A DNA stretch of 64,000 nt from Flaviflexus massiliensis (GTDB taxonomy: Bacteria; Actinomycetota; Actinomycetes; Actinomycetales; Actinomycetaceae), in contig NZ_LN831058.1 of NCBI RefSeq assembly GCF_001375495.1, forward strand, positions 1,074,768 to 1,138,767. Reading direction: 5' to 3'. A program made the position numbers and the translations under genes. The notes under the pieces were generated by a model that had not been told where the DNA came from, did not search any database, and saw only the letters and a program-made list of their open reading frames with translations. Below are positions 17,559 to 29,011 of the stretch, piece by piece (positions within the stretch are counted from its first letter, which is position 1; each line of letters starts with the position of its first letter).

Positions 17559-20500
17559 TTGCTCGACGTTAATCTGTTCGATCAGCTCCATATCTCACTC
17601 GCAACGAGCCAGGATGTTAACTCCTGGTCGCACGGTGAGGTCAAGAAGCCCGAAACCATCAACTACCGTACGCTCAAGGCCGAGAAAGACGGCCTGTTCT
17701 GCGAACGCATCTTCGGTCCCACGAGGGACTGGGAGTGCGCGTGCGGTAAGTACAAGCGTCCCCGTTACAAGGGAATTGAATGTGAACGCTGTGGCGTTGA
17801 GGTGACTCGCGCCAAGGTGCGTCGTGAGCGGATGGGTCACATCCAGCTCGCGGCCCCCGTCACCCACATCTGGTACTTCAAGGGTGTTCCGTCACGCCTT
17901 GGCTACCTGCTCGACATCGCACCGAAGGACCTGGAAAAGGTCATCTACTTCGCCGCCTACATGGTGACCGACGTGGATGAAGAAGGTCGCTCGGAAGCCA
18001 TGCCGGAACTGCGTGGCGAACTCGAACTGGAACTCAAGGAAATTGAGAACCAGATGCATGTCGAGATCGAGGAGCGCGCCCAGGAGATGGAGCGCGAACT
18101 CGAAGAAGCTGAAGCAGCGAATGCTTCCGCGAAGGAAAAGAAGGCAATCAAGGATGCTGGTGAGAAGGACCAGGCCAATATCCGCAAGGGAGCCGAAGCC
18201 GAACGCGACCGCGTGGAAGAGGTCTGGGACCGCTTCATGAAGCTCAAGGTCGGTGACCTTGAGGGTGATGAGGACCTGTACCGCGAAATGTACGGCCGCT
18301 GGGGCATGTACTTCGAGGCATCCCGCGGTGCCGAGGCCATCCAGGAGCGCCTGCGCACCTTCGACCTCGAAGCGGAAGCCGAGATCCTTCAGGAAGTGAT
18401 CCAGACCGGAACCGCGCAGCGTAAGACCCGTGCGCTTAAGCGCCTCAAGGTCGTCAACGCCTTCCGTACCACCGGCACCAAGCCGGAGTCGATGGTTCTC
18501 GACGTTCTCCCGGTCATCCCGCCGGACCTGCGCCCCATGGTGCAGCTCGACGGCGGTCGCTTCGCGACCTCTGACCTGAACGACCTGTACCGTCGCGTCA
18601 TCAACCGCAACAACCGTCTCAAGCGCATGCTTGATCTCGATGCTCCCGAAATCATGGTGAACAATGAGAAGCGCATGCTCCAGGAATCGGTTGACGCACT
18701 GTTCGACAACGGCCGCCGTGGCCGCCCCGTCCAGGGTGCCGGTAACCGCCCCCTCAAGTCCCTCTCGGACATGCTCAAGGGTAAGCAGGGTCGTTTCCGT
18801 CAGAACCTGCTCGGTAAGCGCGTCGACTACTCCGGTCGTTCCGTGATCGTTGTGGGCCCGACCCTCAAGCTCCACCAGTGTGGTCTGCCGAAGGCCATGG
18901 CCCTCGAGCTGTTCAAGCCCTTCGTGCAGAAACGTCTCGTGGACCAGCAGGTCGCGAAGAACATCAAGGCAGCCAAGCGCCTCATTGAGCGTCAGCGCTC
19001 CGAGGTGTGGGACATCCTCGAAGAGGTCATCACCGACCACCCCGTTCTGCTGAACCGTGCACCAACCCTGCACCGTCTCGGCATCCAGGCGTTCGAGCCG
19101 CAGCTCGTTGAGGGTAAGGCCATTCAGCTGCACCCGCTCGTGTGTGCCGCGTTCAACGCCGACTTCGACGGTGACCAGATGGCAGTGCACCTGCCGCTGT
19201 CCGCCGAGGCTCAGGCCGAGGCTCGCATCCTCATGCTGTCCGCCAACAACATCCTGAAGCCGTCGGATGGTCGCCCGGTGACCATGCCCTCCCAGGACAT
19301 GATCATTGGCCTCTACCACCTGACCTCCGAGTCGGGGGCCGAGGGTGAGAAGCGTTCTTTCTCGTCCGTCGGTGAGGCGATCATGGCGTTCGACAACGAG
19401 GACATCTCGCTGAACGAACCGATCCGCATCCGCTTCCCCGAGCTGATCCCGCCCCGCGGCTGGGTTGCTCCGGAAGGCTGGGAGGAGGGTCAGCCGGTCC
19501 TGCTCGACACGACCCTGGGCCGCGCGCTCTTCAACGACGCCCTCCCTGTCAAGTTCCCGTACGTGAACGAGGTTGTGGATAAGAAGCGTCTCGGCGCGAT
19601 CGTCAACGAGCTCGCTGAGCGCTACCCGAAGGTTGACGTCGGTGCATCGCTGGATGCCCTGAAGTCCACCGGTTTCTACTGGGCCGGTCGCTCCGGTGTC
19701 TCGATTTCTCTGTCGGATATTGAGGTGCCCGATTCGAAGGCCGGGATCCTGGAAGCAGCCGAAGAGGAAGCCGCCAAGATCGAGGAGCTCTTCGACAACG
19801 GTATGATCGAGGACGCTGACCGTCGTCGCGACCTGTTCGACCTGTGGACCGACGTGACCGAGCGCGTGGCTGAAGAAATGCGTTCGAATTTCTCCGAGAA
19901 GAACTCCGTCAACCGCATGGTCACCTCGGGTGCTCGTGGTAACTGGACCCAGGTCCGTCAGCTTGCCGGTATGCGTGGCCTCGTGGCCAACCCGAAGGGT
20001 GAAATTATTTCCCTGCCGATCAAGTCGAACTATTTCGAGGGCCTTTCCGTTCTAGAGTACTTCTCGGCAACGCACGGTGCCCGTAAGGGTACGGCCGATA
20101 CGGCTCTGCGTACCGCAGACTCCGGTTACCTCACGCGCCGTCTCGTCGACGTTGCTCAGGATGTCATCATTCGTGAAAACGACTGTGGCACGAGCAAGGG
20201 CCTGACGAACAGGATCGCCTACATTGATGATCAGGGTGGCCGCCACCTAGATCCGGCTGTTGAAACGTCCGTGTACGCACGTACGCTCGCAACTGATGTT
20301 GCGGATGCTGATGGCAACGTCATTGTTGCTGCCGGCACCGACCTCGGCGACGTGGAGATCGAGAAGCTGTTCAACGCTGGCCTCGACGAGGTCACGGTCC
20401 GCTCGGTCCTGACCTGTAACTCCCGCAGCGGCGCATGTGCGCTCTGCTACGGTCGTTCGCTCGCAACCGGCCTGCTCGTCGACATCGGTGAAGCCATCGG

Positions 20501-21446
20501 TATTGTGTCCGCACAGTCCATTGGTGAGCCCGGTACCCAGCTGACGATGCGTACCTTCCACACCGGTGGTGTGGCATCGGCCGACGACATCACGCAGGGT
20601 CTGCCCCGTGTCCAGGAGCTCTTCGAGGCACGTACCCCGAAGGGTGAAGCCCCGATCACGGAAGCGGCCGGTACGGTCTCCATCGAGGATTCCGAGCGCT
20701 CCCGCCAGATCGTCATCAAGCGTGACGATGGTGGAGAAGACCTCTCCTACCAGGTGTCGCGTTCGTCCAAGCTCCTGGTTGAGGATGGCGGACACGTGCA
20801 GGTGGGCGAACAGCTCACCGAGGGTAGCGTCGACCCGAAGAAGGTGCTCCGCATCTCCAACCGTCGCCGTGCCCAGCTCTACCTGGTGGAACAGGTTCAG
20901 GCCGTGTACCGCTCGCAGGGCGTGGAAATCCATGACAAGCACATCGAGGTCATCGTCCGGCAGATGCTGCGCCGCGTCACCGTTATTGAATCCGGTGACA
21001 CGAGCCTCCTGCCCGGTGAGCTCGCTGACGTCAAGGACTACGAGTCCGCGAACCGCGAGGCCGTGGCACGCGGCGGCAAGCCTGCCACCGCACGCCCCGA
21101 ACTCATGGGTATCACCAAGGCGTCGCTCGCAACCGACTCGTGGCTGTCCGCCGCATCGTTCCAGGAGACCACGAAGGTCCTGACCGAGGCCGCGCTCAAC
21201 GCGAAGCGAGATCCGCTCAACGGTCTCAAGGAGAACGTCATCCTCGGTAAGCTCATCCCGGCCGGCACCGGCCTCGAGAAGCTCCGCAACGCGAAGGCAG
21301 AGCCCACCACGGAGGCCCGCCTCGAGTTTGAGAAGATGACGGGCTTCATCCGCCAGGATCTTGATCCCTACGATTCGGGACTCGATCTGGGTGCCGGACT
21401 CTACGGAACCGGATACTCCGGTTACGGTCCCGCATTCGGAAACTAG
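17559..21446 (+). CDS. rpoC: DNA-directed RNA polymerase subunit beta'
   Basis: The largest core subunit, 1295 residues. It carries the N-terminal zinc site ([19 protein letters not shown]), the invariant magnesium-binding [12 protein letters not shown], the trigger-loop region and the second zinc cluster (CGTSKGL through [13 protein letters not shown]). An acidic/coiled insertion around residues 145-225 is the actinobacterial lineage insert. The TTG start at 17559 follows GGAAGAAGTAGGAAA. A strong hairpin ends the operon 22 nt past the stop. Confidence 0.98.
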   Translation: MLDVNLFDQLHISLATSQDVNSWSHGEVKKPETINYRTLKAEKDGLFCERIFGPTRDWECACGKYKRPRYKGIECERCGVEVTRAKVRRERMGHIQLAAPVTHIWYFKGVPSRLGYLLDIAPKDLEKVIYFAAYMVTDVDEEGRSEAMPELRGELELELKEIENQMHVEIEERAQEMERELEEAEAANASAKEKKAIKDAGEKDQANIRKGAEAERDRVEEVWDRFMKLKVGDLEGDEDLYREMYGRWGMYFEASRGAEAIQERLRTFDLEAEAEILQEVIQTGTAQRKTRALKRLKVVNAFRTTGTKPESMVLDVLPVIPPDLRPMVQLDGGRFATSDLNDLYRRVINRNNRLKRMLDLDAPEIMVNNEKRMLQESVDALFDNGRRGRPVQGAGNRPLKSLSDMLKGKQGRFRQNLLGKRVDYSGRSVIVVGPTLKLHQCGLPKAMALELFKPFVQKRLVDQQVAKNIKAAKRLIERQRSEVWDILEEVITDHPVLLNRAPTLHRLGIQAFEPQLVEGKAIQLHPLVCAAFNADFDGDQMAVHLPLSAEAQAEARILMLSANNILKPSDGRPVTMPSQDMIIGLYHLTSESGAEGEKRSFSSVGEAIMAFDNEDISLNEPIRIRFPELIPPRGWVAPEGWEEGQPVLLDTTLGRALFNDALPVKFPYVNEVVDKKRLGAIVNELAERYPKVDVGASLDALKSTGFYWAGRSGVSISLSDIEVPDSKAGILEAAEEEAAKIEELFDNGMIEDADRRRDLFDLWTDVTERVAEEMRSNFSEKNSVNRMVTSGARGNWTQVRQLAGMRGLVANPKGEIISLPIKSNYFEGLSVLEYFSATHGARKGTADTALRTADSGYLTRRLVDVAQDVIIRENDCGTSKGLTNRIAYIDDQGGRHLDPAVETSVYARTLATDVADADGNVIVAAGTDLGDVEIEKLFNAGLDEVTVRSVLTCNSRSGACALCYGRSLATGLLVDIGEAIGIVSAQSIGEPGTQLTMRTFHTGGVASADDITQGLPRVQELFEARTPKGEAPITEAAGTVSIEDSERSRQIVIKRDDGGEDLSYQVSRSSKLLVEDGGHVQVGEQLTEGSVDPKKVLRISNRRRAQLYLVEQVQAVYRSQGVEIHDKHIEVIVRQMLRRVTVIESGDTSLLPGELADVKDYESANREAVARGGKPATARPELMGITKASLATDSWLSAASFQETTKVLTEAALNAKRDPLNGLKENVILGKLIPAGTGLEKLRNAKAEPTTEARLEFEKMTGFIRQDLDPYDSGLDLGAGLYGTGYSGYGPAFGN

Positions 21447-21468
21447 TCCGTGACCGCGACAATCTAAT

Positions 21469-21510
21469 GATTGGCCTGTGTCGAGTACCACCGCTCGATA
21501 CAGGCCAATC
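21469..21510 (+). terminator. rpoBC terminator
   Basis: A 17-bp stem GATTGGCCTGTGTCGAG/CTCGATACAGGCCAATC with one G-T wobble and loop TACCACCG, followed by CTTTGACG. It is positioned between rpoC and the str-operon promoter. Confidence 0.85.
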
Positions 21511-21512
21511 CT

Positions 21513-21542
21513 TTGACGACACACACGAAATCGCGCTAATCT
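21513..21542 (+). promoter_or_regulatory. Promoter of the rpsL-rpsG-fusA(-tuf) operon
   Basis: TTGACG (21513-21518) and TAATCT (21537-21542) are separated by 18 bp and start directly after the rpoC terminator. The predicted leader to rpsL is about 145 nt and GC-rich. Confidence 0.65.
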
Positions 21543-21694
21543 GATAAACGGTGTTCGTTTCGGCGAACCTGCCTCGCGCGCGGGAGTTGCACCCGCGGGG
21601 GAGGAGACAGTCCGGCGTTGCTGCGAAAGACCGGATCGTCACGCTCTCGCTTTTAGCGAGTCCATACACCAGTAAATAATGAGCAGGAGATAGA

Positions 21695-22069
21695 GTGCCC
21701 ACTATTCAGCAGCTGATCCGCAAGGGTCGGTCTTCGAAGCCAGGCGCCTCCAAGACGCCGGCGCTCCAGGGTAGCCCGCAGCGTCGTGGGGTGTGCACCC
21801 GCGTATACACAACTACCCCCAAGAAGCCGAACTCGGCCCTTCGTAAGGTCGCCCGTGTGCGCCTCTCGACCGGTATCGAGGTTTCCGCATACATCCCCGG
21901 TGAAGGCCACAACCTCCAGGAGCACTCGATCGTGCTCGTTCGTGGCGGTCGTGTGAGGGACCTCCCGGGCGTTCGCTACAAGATCGTTCGCGGCTCTCTC
22001 GACACCCAGGGTGTGAAGAACCGCAAGCAGGCACGTTCCCGCTACGGCGCTAAGAAGGAGAAGAAGTAA
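21695..22069 (+). CDS. rpsL: 30S ribosomal protein S12, with Arg88
   Basis: S12 sits at the decoding centre. The 124-residue protein carries the conserved [19 protein letters not shown] (Lys43 intact) and ends [15 protein letters not shown]. At position 88, in the loop [13 protein letters not shown], it has Arg encoded by AGG (21956-21958) where most bacteria have Lys. Lys-to-Arg at this residue is a classical streptomycin-resistance substitution, so the strain may be intrinsically or secondarily resistant. GTG 21695 follows AGGAGATA. The stop overlaps the rpsG start as TAATG. Confidence 0.97.
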   Translation: MPTIQQLIRKGRSSKPGASKTPALQGSPQRRGVCTRVYTTTPKKPNSALRKVARVRLSTGIEVSAYIPGEGHNLQEHSIVLVRGGRVRDLPGVRYKIVRGSLDTQGVKNRKQARSRYGAKKEKK

Positions 22070-22539
22070 TGCCACGTAAAGGCCCCGCTCCGAAGCGTCC
22101 CATTGTTGCAGATCCCGTTTACGGCCAGGAGCTCGTGACCCAGCTGGTCAACCGCGTCCTGCGTGACGGCAAGAAGTCAACCGCTCAGACCATCGTTTAC
22201 GGCGCACTTTCCGGTGTTGCCGAGAAGTCCGGACAGGACGCCATCGAGGTCCTCAAGCGAGCCATGGACAACATTAAGCCGTCCCTCGAGGTGCGTTCCC
22301 GCCGTGTCGGTGGCGCCACCTACCAGGTGCCGGTTGAGGTGAAGGCTAACCGCTCCACTACCCTGGCTCTGCGCTGGCTCGTTGACTACTCCAGGCAGCG
22401 TCGTGAGAACTCGATGACCGAGCGTCTCATGAACGAGATTCTTGACGCCTCCAACGGCCTCGGCGCCGCAGTGAAGCGTCGTGAAGACACCCACCGCATG
22501 GCAGAGTCCAACAAGGCCTTTGCTCACTACCGCTGGTAA
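22069..22539 (+). CDS. rpsG: 30S ribosomal protein S7
   Basis: S7 nucleates assembly of the 30S head and contacts mRNA/tRNA in the E site. The 156-residue protein starts [18 protein letters not shown], has the [17 protein letters not shown] strand pair and ends [13 protein letters not shown]. Its start overlaps the rpsL stop, so the two are translationally coupled; fusA follows after 38 nt. Confidence 0.97.
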   Translation: MPRKGPAPKRPIVADPVYGQELVTQLVNRVLRDGKKSTAQTIVYGALSGVAEKSGQDAIEVLKRAMDNIKPSLEVRSRRVGGATYQVPVEVKANRSTTLALRWLVDYSRQRRENSMTERLMNEILDASNGLGAAVKRREDTHRMAESNKAFAHYRW

Positions 22540-22577
22540 GCGGCTGTCCGACTACCTCGAACCGAAGAGAGCTTATA

Positions 22578-24695
22578 GTGGCACAGGAAGTGCTTTCCGA
22601 CCTGACAAAGGTCCGCAATATTGGCATCATGGCTCACATCGATGCTGGCAAGACGACGACAACCGAGCGAATTCTGTTCTACACCGGCATCAACTACAAG
22701 CTTGGTGAGACGCACGACGGCGCATCCACAACCGACTGGATGGAAGATGAGAAGAACCGTGGTATCACGATCACTTCCGCAGCTGTCACCGCGTTCTGGA
22801 AGAACAACCAGATCAACGTGATCGACACCCCGGGACACGTCGACTTCACGGTCGAGGTGGAGCGTTCGCTCCGCGTCCTCGACGGTGCTGTCGCAGTGTT
22901 CGATGGTAAGGAAGGCGTTGAGCCGCAGTCGGAGACGGTGTGGCGTCAGGCGGACAAGTACAACGTCCCCCGCATTTGCTTCGTCAACAAGATGGACAAG
23001 CTCGGTGCCAGCTTCGACTTCACCGTGTCGACGATTAAGGATCGCCTCAAGGCAACCCCGCTCGTCGTGACCCTTCCGATCGGTTCCGAGAACGACCTCT
23101 CCGGTGTAGTCGACATCGTGCGCCAGGTTGCGTACCGCTTCCCGGCCGAGCAGAACGGCGAAAAGACCTACGGCACCGTTGTCATCGAGGAAGAGATTCC
23201 CGCTGACATGCTCGACAAGGTTGAGGAAGTTCGCGGCGAATTGCTCGAGGCCGTTGCTGAGACCGATGAGGCACTTCTTGATAAGTACCTCGGTGGTGAA
23301 GAGTTGACCGTTGAGGAGATCAAGGCTGCGATCCGCAAGCTGACGATCGCCGGCGAGGCATACCCCGTGTTCTGTGGCTCCGCCTACAAGAACATCGGTG
23401 TTCAGCCGATGCTTGATGGTGTCGTTGACTACCTGCCGTCCCCGCTTGACGTACCCTCCATCGAAGGCACCGCCGTCAACAACGAGGAAGAGATCCTCGT
23501 CCGCAAGGCAGACGAAAACGAGCCGTTCGCGGCCCTCGCCTTCAAGATCGCCGTGCACCCCTTCTTCGGTAAGCTCACCTACATTCGCGTGTACTCGGGC
23601 TCCCTCGAAGCTGGTTCTCAGATCCAGAACTCGACCAAGGGCCAGAAGGAACGCATCTCGCGTATCTTCCAGATGCACTCCAACAAGGAGAACCCGGTTG
23701 ATGTAGCCCACGCTGGCCACATCTACGCTGTTATTGGTCTGAAGAACACGACGACCGGTGACACCCTGTGTGATCCGCAGAAGCAGATCATCCTCGAATC
23801 GATGACGTTCCCGGAGCCCGTGATTCACGTGGCTATCGAGCCGAAGTCGAAGGGTGACCAGGAGAAGCTCGGCACCGCGATTCAGCGTCTCGCTGAAGAG
23901 GACCCGACCTTCACCGTCCGCCTCGATGAGGAAACCGGCCAGACCGTTATTGGCGGTATGGGCGAGCTGCACCTCGACATTCTCGTGACCCGTATGCGCC
24001 GCGAGTTCAAGGTTGACGCCAACGTGGGTGCACCCCAGGTTGCGTACCGTGAGACGATCCGTCGCAAGGTCGACAAGGTCGACTACACGCACAAGAAGCA
24101 GACCGGTGGGTCCGGCCAGTTCGCTAAGGTCCAGGTGTCCTTCGAACCGCTGGAAACAACGGAAGATGGCGAAATGTACGAGTTCGTGGATGCCGTGACC
24201 GGCGGTCGCGTGCCCCGCGAGTACATTCCGTCCGTCGATCAGGGCATCCAGGCAGCCATGGAGAACGGTGTCCTCGCCGGATACCCGATGGTGGGCGTGA
24301 AGGCCACCCTCCTCGATGGTGCCTACCACGATGTTGACTCTTCGGAAATGGCATTCAAGATCGCCGGTCAGGGCGTGTTCCGCGAAGGCATTAAGATGGC
24401 GGATCCCGTGCTGCTCGAGCCGATGATGGACGTCGAGGTACGTACCCCCGAAGAATACATGGGCGATGTGATTGGCGATCTTAACTCTCGCCGTGGCATG
24501 ATTCAGTCCATGGAGGACGCGACCGGTATTAAGATCGTCCGCGCCCAAGTTCCGCTGTCCGAAATGTTCGGTTACGTTGGCGACCTGCGTTCCAAGACGC
24601 AGGGCCGTGCGGTGTACACCATGCAGTTCGCGACTTACGCGGAAGTTCCGAGGAATGTCTCCGAGGAAATCATCAAGAAGACCCGGGGCGAGTGA
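22578..24695 (+). CDS. fusA: Elongation factor G
   Basis: The translocation GTPase, 705 residues. G motifs are [14 protein letters not shown] (G1), [10 protein letters not shown] (G2), [15 protein letters not shown] (G3), NKMDKLGA (G4), followed by the EF-G domains II-V. GTG 22578 follows GAAGAGAG. It lies in the str operon; tuf starts 103 nt downstream, far enough to allow its own promoter, although none is clear. Confidence 0.98.
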   Translation: MAQEVLSDLTKVRNIGIMAHIDAGKTTTTERILFYTGINYKLGETHDGASTTDWMEDEKNRGITITSAAVTAFWKNNQINVIDTPGHVDFTVEVERSLRVLDGAVAVFDGKEGVEPQSETVWRQADKYNVPRICFVNKMDKLGASFDFTVSTIKDRLKATPLVVTLPIGSENDLSGVVDIVRQVAYRFPAEQNGEKTYGTVVIEEEIPADMLDKVEEVRGELLEAVAETDEALLDKYLGGEELTVEEIKAAIRKLTIAGEAYPVFCGSAYKNIGVQPMLDGVVDYLPSPLDVPSIEGTAVNNEEEILVRKADENEPFAALAFKIAVHPFFGKLTYIRVYSGSLEAGSQIQNSTKGQKERISRIFQMHSNKENPVDVAHAGHIYAVIGLKNTTTGDTLCDPQKQIILESMTFPEPVIHVAIEPKSKGDQEKLGTAIQRLAEEDPTFTVRLDEETGQTVIGGMGELHLDILVTRMRREFKVDANVGAPQVAYRETIRRKVDKVDYTHKKQTGGSGQFAKVQVSFEPLETTEDGEMYEFVDAVTGGRVPREYIPSVDQGIQAAMENGVLAGYPMVGVKATLLDGAYHDVDSSEMAFKIAGQGVFREGIKMADPVLLEPMMDVEVRTPEEYMGDVIGDLNSRRGMIQSMEDATGIKIVRAQVPLSEMFGYVGDLRSKTQGRAVYTMQFATYAEVPRNVSEEIIKKTRGE

Positions 24696-24798
24696 GCCTA
24701 GGTCATTTAAGAAAATAACCGACTAGTAGATCGCTCAGCCCCAAGGATGCTCCTGTATCCTGAAGCAGAGAAACTACCCGAGTCCTACAGGAGGACAA

Positions 24799-25992
24799 GT
24801 GGCCAAGGCCAAGTACGACAAGTCCAAGCCGCATATGAACATCGGCACCATCGGTCACGTCGACCACGGTAAGACGACGACGACCGCTGCAATCTCGAAG
24901 GTTCTTGCTGACAAGTACCCGGAACTGAACGAGTTCACCCCGTTCGACCAGGTTGACAACGCTCCCGAGGAGCGCCAGCGCGGCATCACCATCAACGTGT
25001 CCCACGTCGAGTACCAGACCGAGAAGCGTCACTACGCACACGTTGACGCCCCCGGACACGCTGACTACATCAAGAACATGATCACCGGTGCTGCTCAGAT
25101 GGACGGCGCGATCCTCGTTGTCGCTGCCACCGACGGTCCGATGGCTCAGACCCGTGAGCACGTTCTCCTCGCCCGCCAGGTTGGCGTTCCGCAGCTCATC
25201 GTTGCGCTGAACAAGTCCGACATGGTTGACGACGAGGAAATCCTCGAGCTCGTCGAGATGGAGGTCCGTGACCTTCTCTCCTCGCAGGGCTTCGACGGTG
25301 ACAACGCTCCCGTCATGCAGATCTCCTCGCTCAAGGCTCTCGAAGGCGAAGAGAAGTGGGTCAAGTCCATTGAGGACCTCATGGAGCAGGTTGACGAGTA
25401 CTTCGAGGATCCGGTCCGCGAACTCGACAAGCCGTTCCTCATGCCCATCGAGGACGTCTTCACGATCACCGGCCGTGGCACCGTTGTGACCGGTCGTGTT
25501 GAGCGTGGTCAGCTCCAGATCAACTCCGATGTCGAAATCCTTGGCATCAAGGAGAAGCCGATGACCACCACCGTCACCGGTATCGAGATGTTCCACAAGC
25601 AGATGGATCACGCTGACGCAGGCGAGAACTGTGGTCTGCTCATCCGTGGCATCAAGCGTGAAGACGTTGAGCGTGGCCAGGTTGTTTGCAAGCCCGGCAC
25701 GATCACCCCTCACACCAAGTTCGAAGCTCAGACCTACGTGCTTAAGAAGGAAGAGGGCGGCCGTCACAATCCGTTCTTCTCCAACTACCGCCCGCAGTTC
25801 TACTTCCGTACCACGGACGTGACCGGCGTCATCACCCTCCCCGAGGGCACCGAGATGGTCATGCCCGGCGACAACACTGAGATGACCGTTGAGCTCATCC
25901 AGCCCATCGCCATGGAAGAGGGCCTCGGCTTCGCTATCCGTGAGGGTGGCGCAACCGTTGGTTCGGGCAAGGTCACCAAGATCATCGCCTGA
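24799..25992 (+). CDS. tuf: Elongation factor Tu
   Basis: Delivers aminoacyl-tRNA to the ribosome; 397 residues. Motifs are [14 protein letters not shown] (G1), [12 protein letters not shown] (switch I), [12 protein letters not shown] (G3, Ala in place of the Cys seen in Proteobacteria), NKSDMVDD (G4). Domain II/III signatures follow, with the C-terminal [17 protein letters not shown] 24799 has a strong AGGAGG upstream. It is the last gene of the str operon and ends at a clear terminator. Confidence 0.98.
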   Translation: MAKAKYDKSKPHMNIGTIGHVDHGKTTTTAAISKVLADKYPELNEFTPFDQVDNAPEERQRGITINVSHVEYQTEKRHYAHVDAPGHADYIKNMITGAAQMDGAILVVAATDGPMAQTREHVLLARQVGVPQLIVALNKSDMVDDEEILELVEMEVRDLLSSQGFDGDNAPVMQISSLKALEGEEKWVKSIEDLMEQVDEYFEDPVRELDKPFLMPIEDVFTITGRGTVVTGRVERGQLQINSDVEILGIKEKPMTTTVTGIEMFHKQMDHADAGENCGLLIRGIKREDVERGQVVCKPGTITPHTKFEAQTYVLKKEEGGRHNPFFSNYRPQFYFRTTDVTGVITLPEGTEMVMPGDNTEMTVELIQPIAMEEGLGFAIREGGATVGSGKVTKIIA

Positions 25993-26023
25993 CCTCGATC
26001 ATCCTAGATCTTAAGATCTTCAA

Positions 26024-26053
26024 AGTGAGCCCCGGCTTCGTCCGGGGCTCACT
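26024..26053 (+). terminator. tuf terminator
   Basis: A 12-bp perfect stem AGTGAGCCCCGG/CCGGGGCTCACT with loop CTTCGT, then CGTCTTTCC. A separate 14-bp palindrome AGATCTTAAGATCT lies just upstream at 26006-26019. The next 224 bases to the following gene hold nothing recognisable apart from that gene's presumed promoter. Confidence 0.85.
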
Positions 26054-26277
26054 CGTCTTTCCAGCCCCGACCGCGGGCCTAACACAACTGGACCAGCGGG
26101 TTGTTTCATGGCCTTGGAGCAAGAAACTATTTAACTACTGCAACCTCGTTCGGCAAGGCAGCTGGACCGCGACAGTAGCGAGGGAGCATTGTTGTGCTCC
26201 AGTGGCATCAGTCTTGCTCTTGGATCGCTACTTCTAAACTGGTCGCTCCCGATCGGGCCCTCAGCTAGGGTGGTGGC

Positions 26278-26919
26278 ATGAGCCTCCACGACGTTTTCCG
26301 CGCATGCGGACTTGATTTTCAACCCGCCGCGATCCTCTGGGACCTGGATGGCACGATCACGGACACAGAATCCCAGTGGGTTTTCAAAACCCGATCTGTC
26401 ATTGAGGAACGGGGTGGCATTTGGACCGCCGACGATGAGCTTGTCTTTCACGGATGCTCGACCGAGGATCATGCTGAGCACATGCACACCATGCTCAAAC
26501 GTGACAGCGGGGAGCTTGCCGAACCGATGGAATTGTTCCACGAGGTCGCAAGTCACATGGCTGAGCACGTGTATTCACAGCCGGCTCTCATGGCGGGAGC
26601 GATCGACCTTCTTGAGGCCTTCGCGGAAGCCAATATCCCGCAAGCCCTCATTACCGCCACCCCCATCGAACTCGCAGGGCCGGCCATTAAGAGCCTGCCG
26701 AAGCAGTACTTTGCTGCCCGGGTAACGGGCGATGAACCGATCCCGGGCAAACCCAACCCCGCACCTTACGCCACTGCAATGGAGCGGCTCGGTGTGGAAC
26801 CATCCCGATGCCTTGCTTTCGAAGATTCAATTCCTGGCTCCCAGTCGGCTGCTGGGGCCGGTGCCACGGTGGTCAACGTGATGCATCAGGAACTCAAAAC
26901 TTTGGCAACACTGCTGTAG
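26278..26919 (+). CDS. HAD superfamily hydrolase, beta-phosphoglucomutase-like
   Basis: A 213-residue phosphatase/phosphomutase. Motif I is WDLDGTITDTE (two catalytic Asp), motif II Thr is in ALITATP, motif III Lys is in GKPNPAPY, and motif IV is CLAFEDSIPG. The helical cap after motif I places it in the subclass of sugar-phosphate phosphatases and phosphomutases. It has a close paralogue at 53559-54221 that shares the layout (GGIW, SxxDHAE, GKPNPAPY). Substrate unknown. ATG 26278 follows AGGGTGG. It stands alone between two hairpins. Confidence 0.88.
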   Translation: MSLHDVFRACGLDFQPAAILWDLDGTITDTESQWVFKTRSVIEERGGIWTADDELVFHGCSTEDHAEHMHTMLKRDSGELAEPMELFHEVASHMAEHVYSQPALMAGAIDLLEAFAEANIPQALITATPIELAGPAIKSLPKQYFAARVTGDEPIPGKPNPAPYATAMERLGVEPSRCLAFEDSIPGSQSAAGAGATVVNVMHQELKTLATLL

Positions 26920-26934
26920 ATAAGAAGGAGTTTG

Positions 26935-26967
26935 TTGTGGGCTGGCAGGTGATCTGTCAGCCCACAA
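26935..26967 (+). terminator. Hairpin after the HAD gene
   Basis: A 14-bp stem TTGTGGGCTGGCAG/CTGTCAGCCCACAA with one G-T pair and loop GTGAT. It lies 16 nt past the stop and lacks a T-tract. Confidence 0.65.
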
Positions 26968-27025
26968 CCATCCCAACCCAGCGACGCCCTTGCTAGTGGA
27001 CTGAGTTCGTTGCTGAGCCTGGACA

Positions 27026-27072
27026 AGTATCGAGCCATGGCGCGAGGCCACGTCTAACCATGACTCGATACT
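27026..27072 (-). terminator. Hairpin ending the crotonase/CoA-transferase operon
   Basis: AGTATCGAG (27026-27034) and CTCGATACT (27064-27072) form a 9-bp stem, and ATGG/CCAT extends it after a small internal mismatch. It lies 22 nt beyond the crotonase stop on the minus strand; there is no T-tract. Confidence 0.5.
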
Positions 27073-27094
27073 GGTCTTGAGGAAGCGAGCTGGT

Positions 27095-27814
27095 TTAGCT
27101 CGCGGCGCTCTTGAGTCCCTGCGAAGAGGTCAGGCGGCTGACATCCCGCGTATTGGTCGTAAGGGTGCCAAGCAACTGAGCTGATTCGACCGTTGTCGTT
27201 TGGGTTTCGCGATCGATCAGGGTCTTGAGAAGCTGCACTGAGGGAGCGTGGTTTGCCGCAATTTGGTCGGCGAGTTCACGCGCGAGAGTGAGAGCGTTTC
27301 CGGTTTCTGTAACCTCGCTGACGAGCCCGGCTTCGCGTGCTCGCTCGGCCTCGTAGAAACGTCCCGTCAGAAGGAGATCGGCAGCGACCTTGGTTGGGAC
27401 CCGGGAGGCAATCAATGTGCCACCACCACCGGTGATGCCGATACGGGCCTCTGGGTAACCGAACTGAGCTCCCTTACCTGCCACGACAATGTCACAGGAC
27501 TGGCTGAGTACGAATCCAGCTCCCACCGCGTATCCCTCGACGGCTGCGATGATCGGCTTTGAGAGTTTGATCGTGAAGTTCGGGTAGGCACGAGAATCAT
27601 CCGGGGGAGGGGCATTGAAGTCCGCTCCAGCACAGAACGCTTTGGTTCCTTCGCCATGGACGATGCCGGCAGCGAAGGGGTCCGTTTCGAGCAGGTCGTA
27701 GGCTTCACCCAGTGCATCGACCGCTTCCTGGGTAAGGGAGTTTCGCTTGTCGGGGCGGTTGATCTTGATCTCGAGAACGGGCCCGCGCTCGGTCACAATC
27801 ACTGTGTCAGTCAT
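27095..27814 (-). CDS. Enoyl-CoA hydratase/isomerase (crotonase) family protein
   Basis: A 239-residue crotonase-fold enzyme, expected to add water to, or isomerise, an acyl-CoA thioester. The oxyanion-hole segments are GTKAFCAGADF and AVEGYAVGAGF. The first catalytic Glu is in GYPEARIGITGGGG. The second position, Glu164 in rat hydratase, aligns with Asp in VAADLLLTG, so the chemistry may differ from classical beta-oxidation. GGAAGG precedes ATG 27814, which starts 1 nt after the CoA-transferase stop. CaiD-like crotonobetainyl-CoA hydratase is one possibility given the CaiB-like neighbour. Confidence 0.85.
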   Translation of the reverse strand: MTDTVIVTERGPVLEIKINRPDKRNSLTQEAVDALGEAYDLLETDPFAAGIVHGEGTKAFCAGADFNAPPPDDSRAYPNFTIKLSKPIIAAVEGYAVGAGFVLSQSCDIVVAGKGAQFGYPEARIGITGGGGTLIASRVPTKVAADLLLTGRFYEAERAREAGLVSEVTETGNALTLARELADQIAANHAPSVQLLKTLIDRETQTTTVESAQLLGTLTTNTRDVSRLTSSQGLKSAAS

Positions 27815-27815
27815 G

Positions 27816-29000
27816 TCAGCCCACCTTCCTATTGTCTACATGGTTGTCTTGATTCAGGGATGAGATGACTTCGTCGGTGTGCGCACCGAGCTTGGGCGGC
27901 GGTAGCGCGACGGCGGGGCGCTGCGCATCAACAAACCGGTACGGCCTGTTGAACACGTAGTAGGGGGCCCTGCCTTCCTCCGTGATTTGTGCGAGCTGCT
28001 GGCTTTCGTGAAGGAGGCCGCGGTCGTAGATGTCCTGATAGCTGGAAACCTGACCGTGAGCAATCCGGATGGTGTCGAATGCTTGCCCCGCCTCGTTGAC
28101 CGTCCAGTCCTTCTTGTCGATAGCATCCTGAAGTGCCTGCCACAGATCATCCTGGTTCTCGAGGCGATCCTGATTGGTGAGGTAGAGCGGATCGGTGACG
28201 AGATGGGGGATGTCGAGCAGGTGGCAGAGTGCCTCCCAGTGGGCGGGCAGGTAGGCGGAGAAAATGACATAGCCGTCGCGCACCTGATGGATTTCGGCGG
28301 CCGGTGCCACGGCGGGCTCGCGGTTGCCGATGCGGCCGGGGTTGATCCCGGTTTGGAGGAAGAGCCCCCAGTAGTAACTCTGTGCGTGCAGTCCGCCTTC
28401 GAACAGGCTGGTCTCTACCTCGCTGCCTTCGCCGGTGCGGAGCCGTTTGATGATCGCGGCAAAGATTCCCTGAAGCAGCGAATCGCCGGTTGCCACATCA
28501 ACCGGGTTGTAGGGGAGCTTAAGAGGGCCCGTTTCCTCGGTTCCATTAACCCAGATCATGCCGGACTCGGCTTGGCCGATCCCATCGAAGCCCTTGTCGT
28601 TCGCGCGGGAGGTATTGGACGGGAAGCCGCGGATCGAGCCGTAGATGAGGGCGTGGTTTTTTTCTCGCAGAGTCTTCCCGCCCAGTCCGTGGCGTTCCAT
28701 CGAGGAGGCGGAAATATTGTGGATGACAATATCGGCGCTGAGAGCGAGCTCTTGGGCGATCTGTTCGTCCTCTTCATCGTTCAGGTCGAGAACAACGGAC
28801 TTCTTGCCGTGGTTGAAGGTCTCAAAGATGCTCGAGGCAACGCTGCCCGTGGCGGGCCTGGTGGGATCGCCCTTGGGGCTCTCAACCTTGATGACTTCTG
28901 CACCGAGGTCGGCGAGTGCCTGTCCCACGGAGGGGGCTGCGATGAAGTGGGAGAACTCCACCACTCGCCACCCTTCCAGGGGTTTGTCTATCTGTGTCAT
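27816..29000 (-). CDS. CaiB/BaiF family (class III) CoA-transferase
   Basis: A 394-residue enzyme moving CoA between carboxylic acids. It begins PLEGWRVVEFSHFIAAPSVGQALADLG and has EVIKVESPKGDPTRP and the catalytic Asp (about residue 168) in PVDVATGDSLLQG. Its downstream crotonase and upstream amino-acid-type ABC genes make a tight operon: import of a small acid or betaine, activation as CoA ester, then hydration. Carnitine/gamma-butyrobetaine-like compounds are a plausible but unproven substrate class. Confidence 0.87.
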   Translation of the reverse strand: MTQIDKPLEGWRVVEFSHFIAAPSVGQALADLGAEVIKVESPKGDPTRPATGSVASSIFETFNHGKKSVVLDLNDEEDEQIAQELALSADIVIHNISASSMERHGLGGKTLREKNHALIYGSIRGFPSNTSRANDKGFDGIGQAESGMIWVNGTEETGPLKLPYNPVDVATGDSLLQGIFAAIIKRLRTGEGSEVETSLFEGGLHAQSYYWGLFLQTGINPGRIGNREPAVAPAAEIHQVRDGYVIFSAYLPAHWEALCHLLDIPHLVTDPLYLTNQDRLENQDDLWQALQDAIDKKDWTVNEAGQAFDTIRIAHGQVSSYQDIYDRGLLHESQQLAQITEEGRAPYYVFNRPYRFVDAQRPAVALPPPKLGAHTDEVISSLNQDNHVDNRKVG

Positions 29001-29011
29001 GACTGTCCTTC

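Noticed and set aside
22527-24548. 673-codon open frame antisense to fusA
   Set aside because: Shadow of a highly biased gene; no known fold and fully covered by EF-G.
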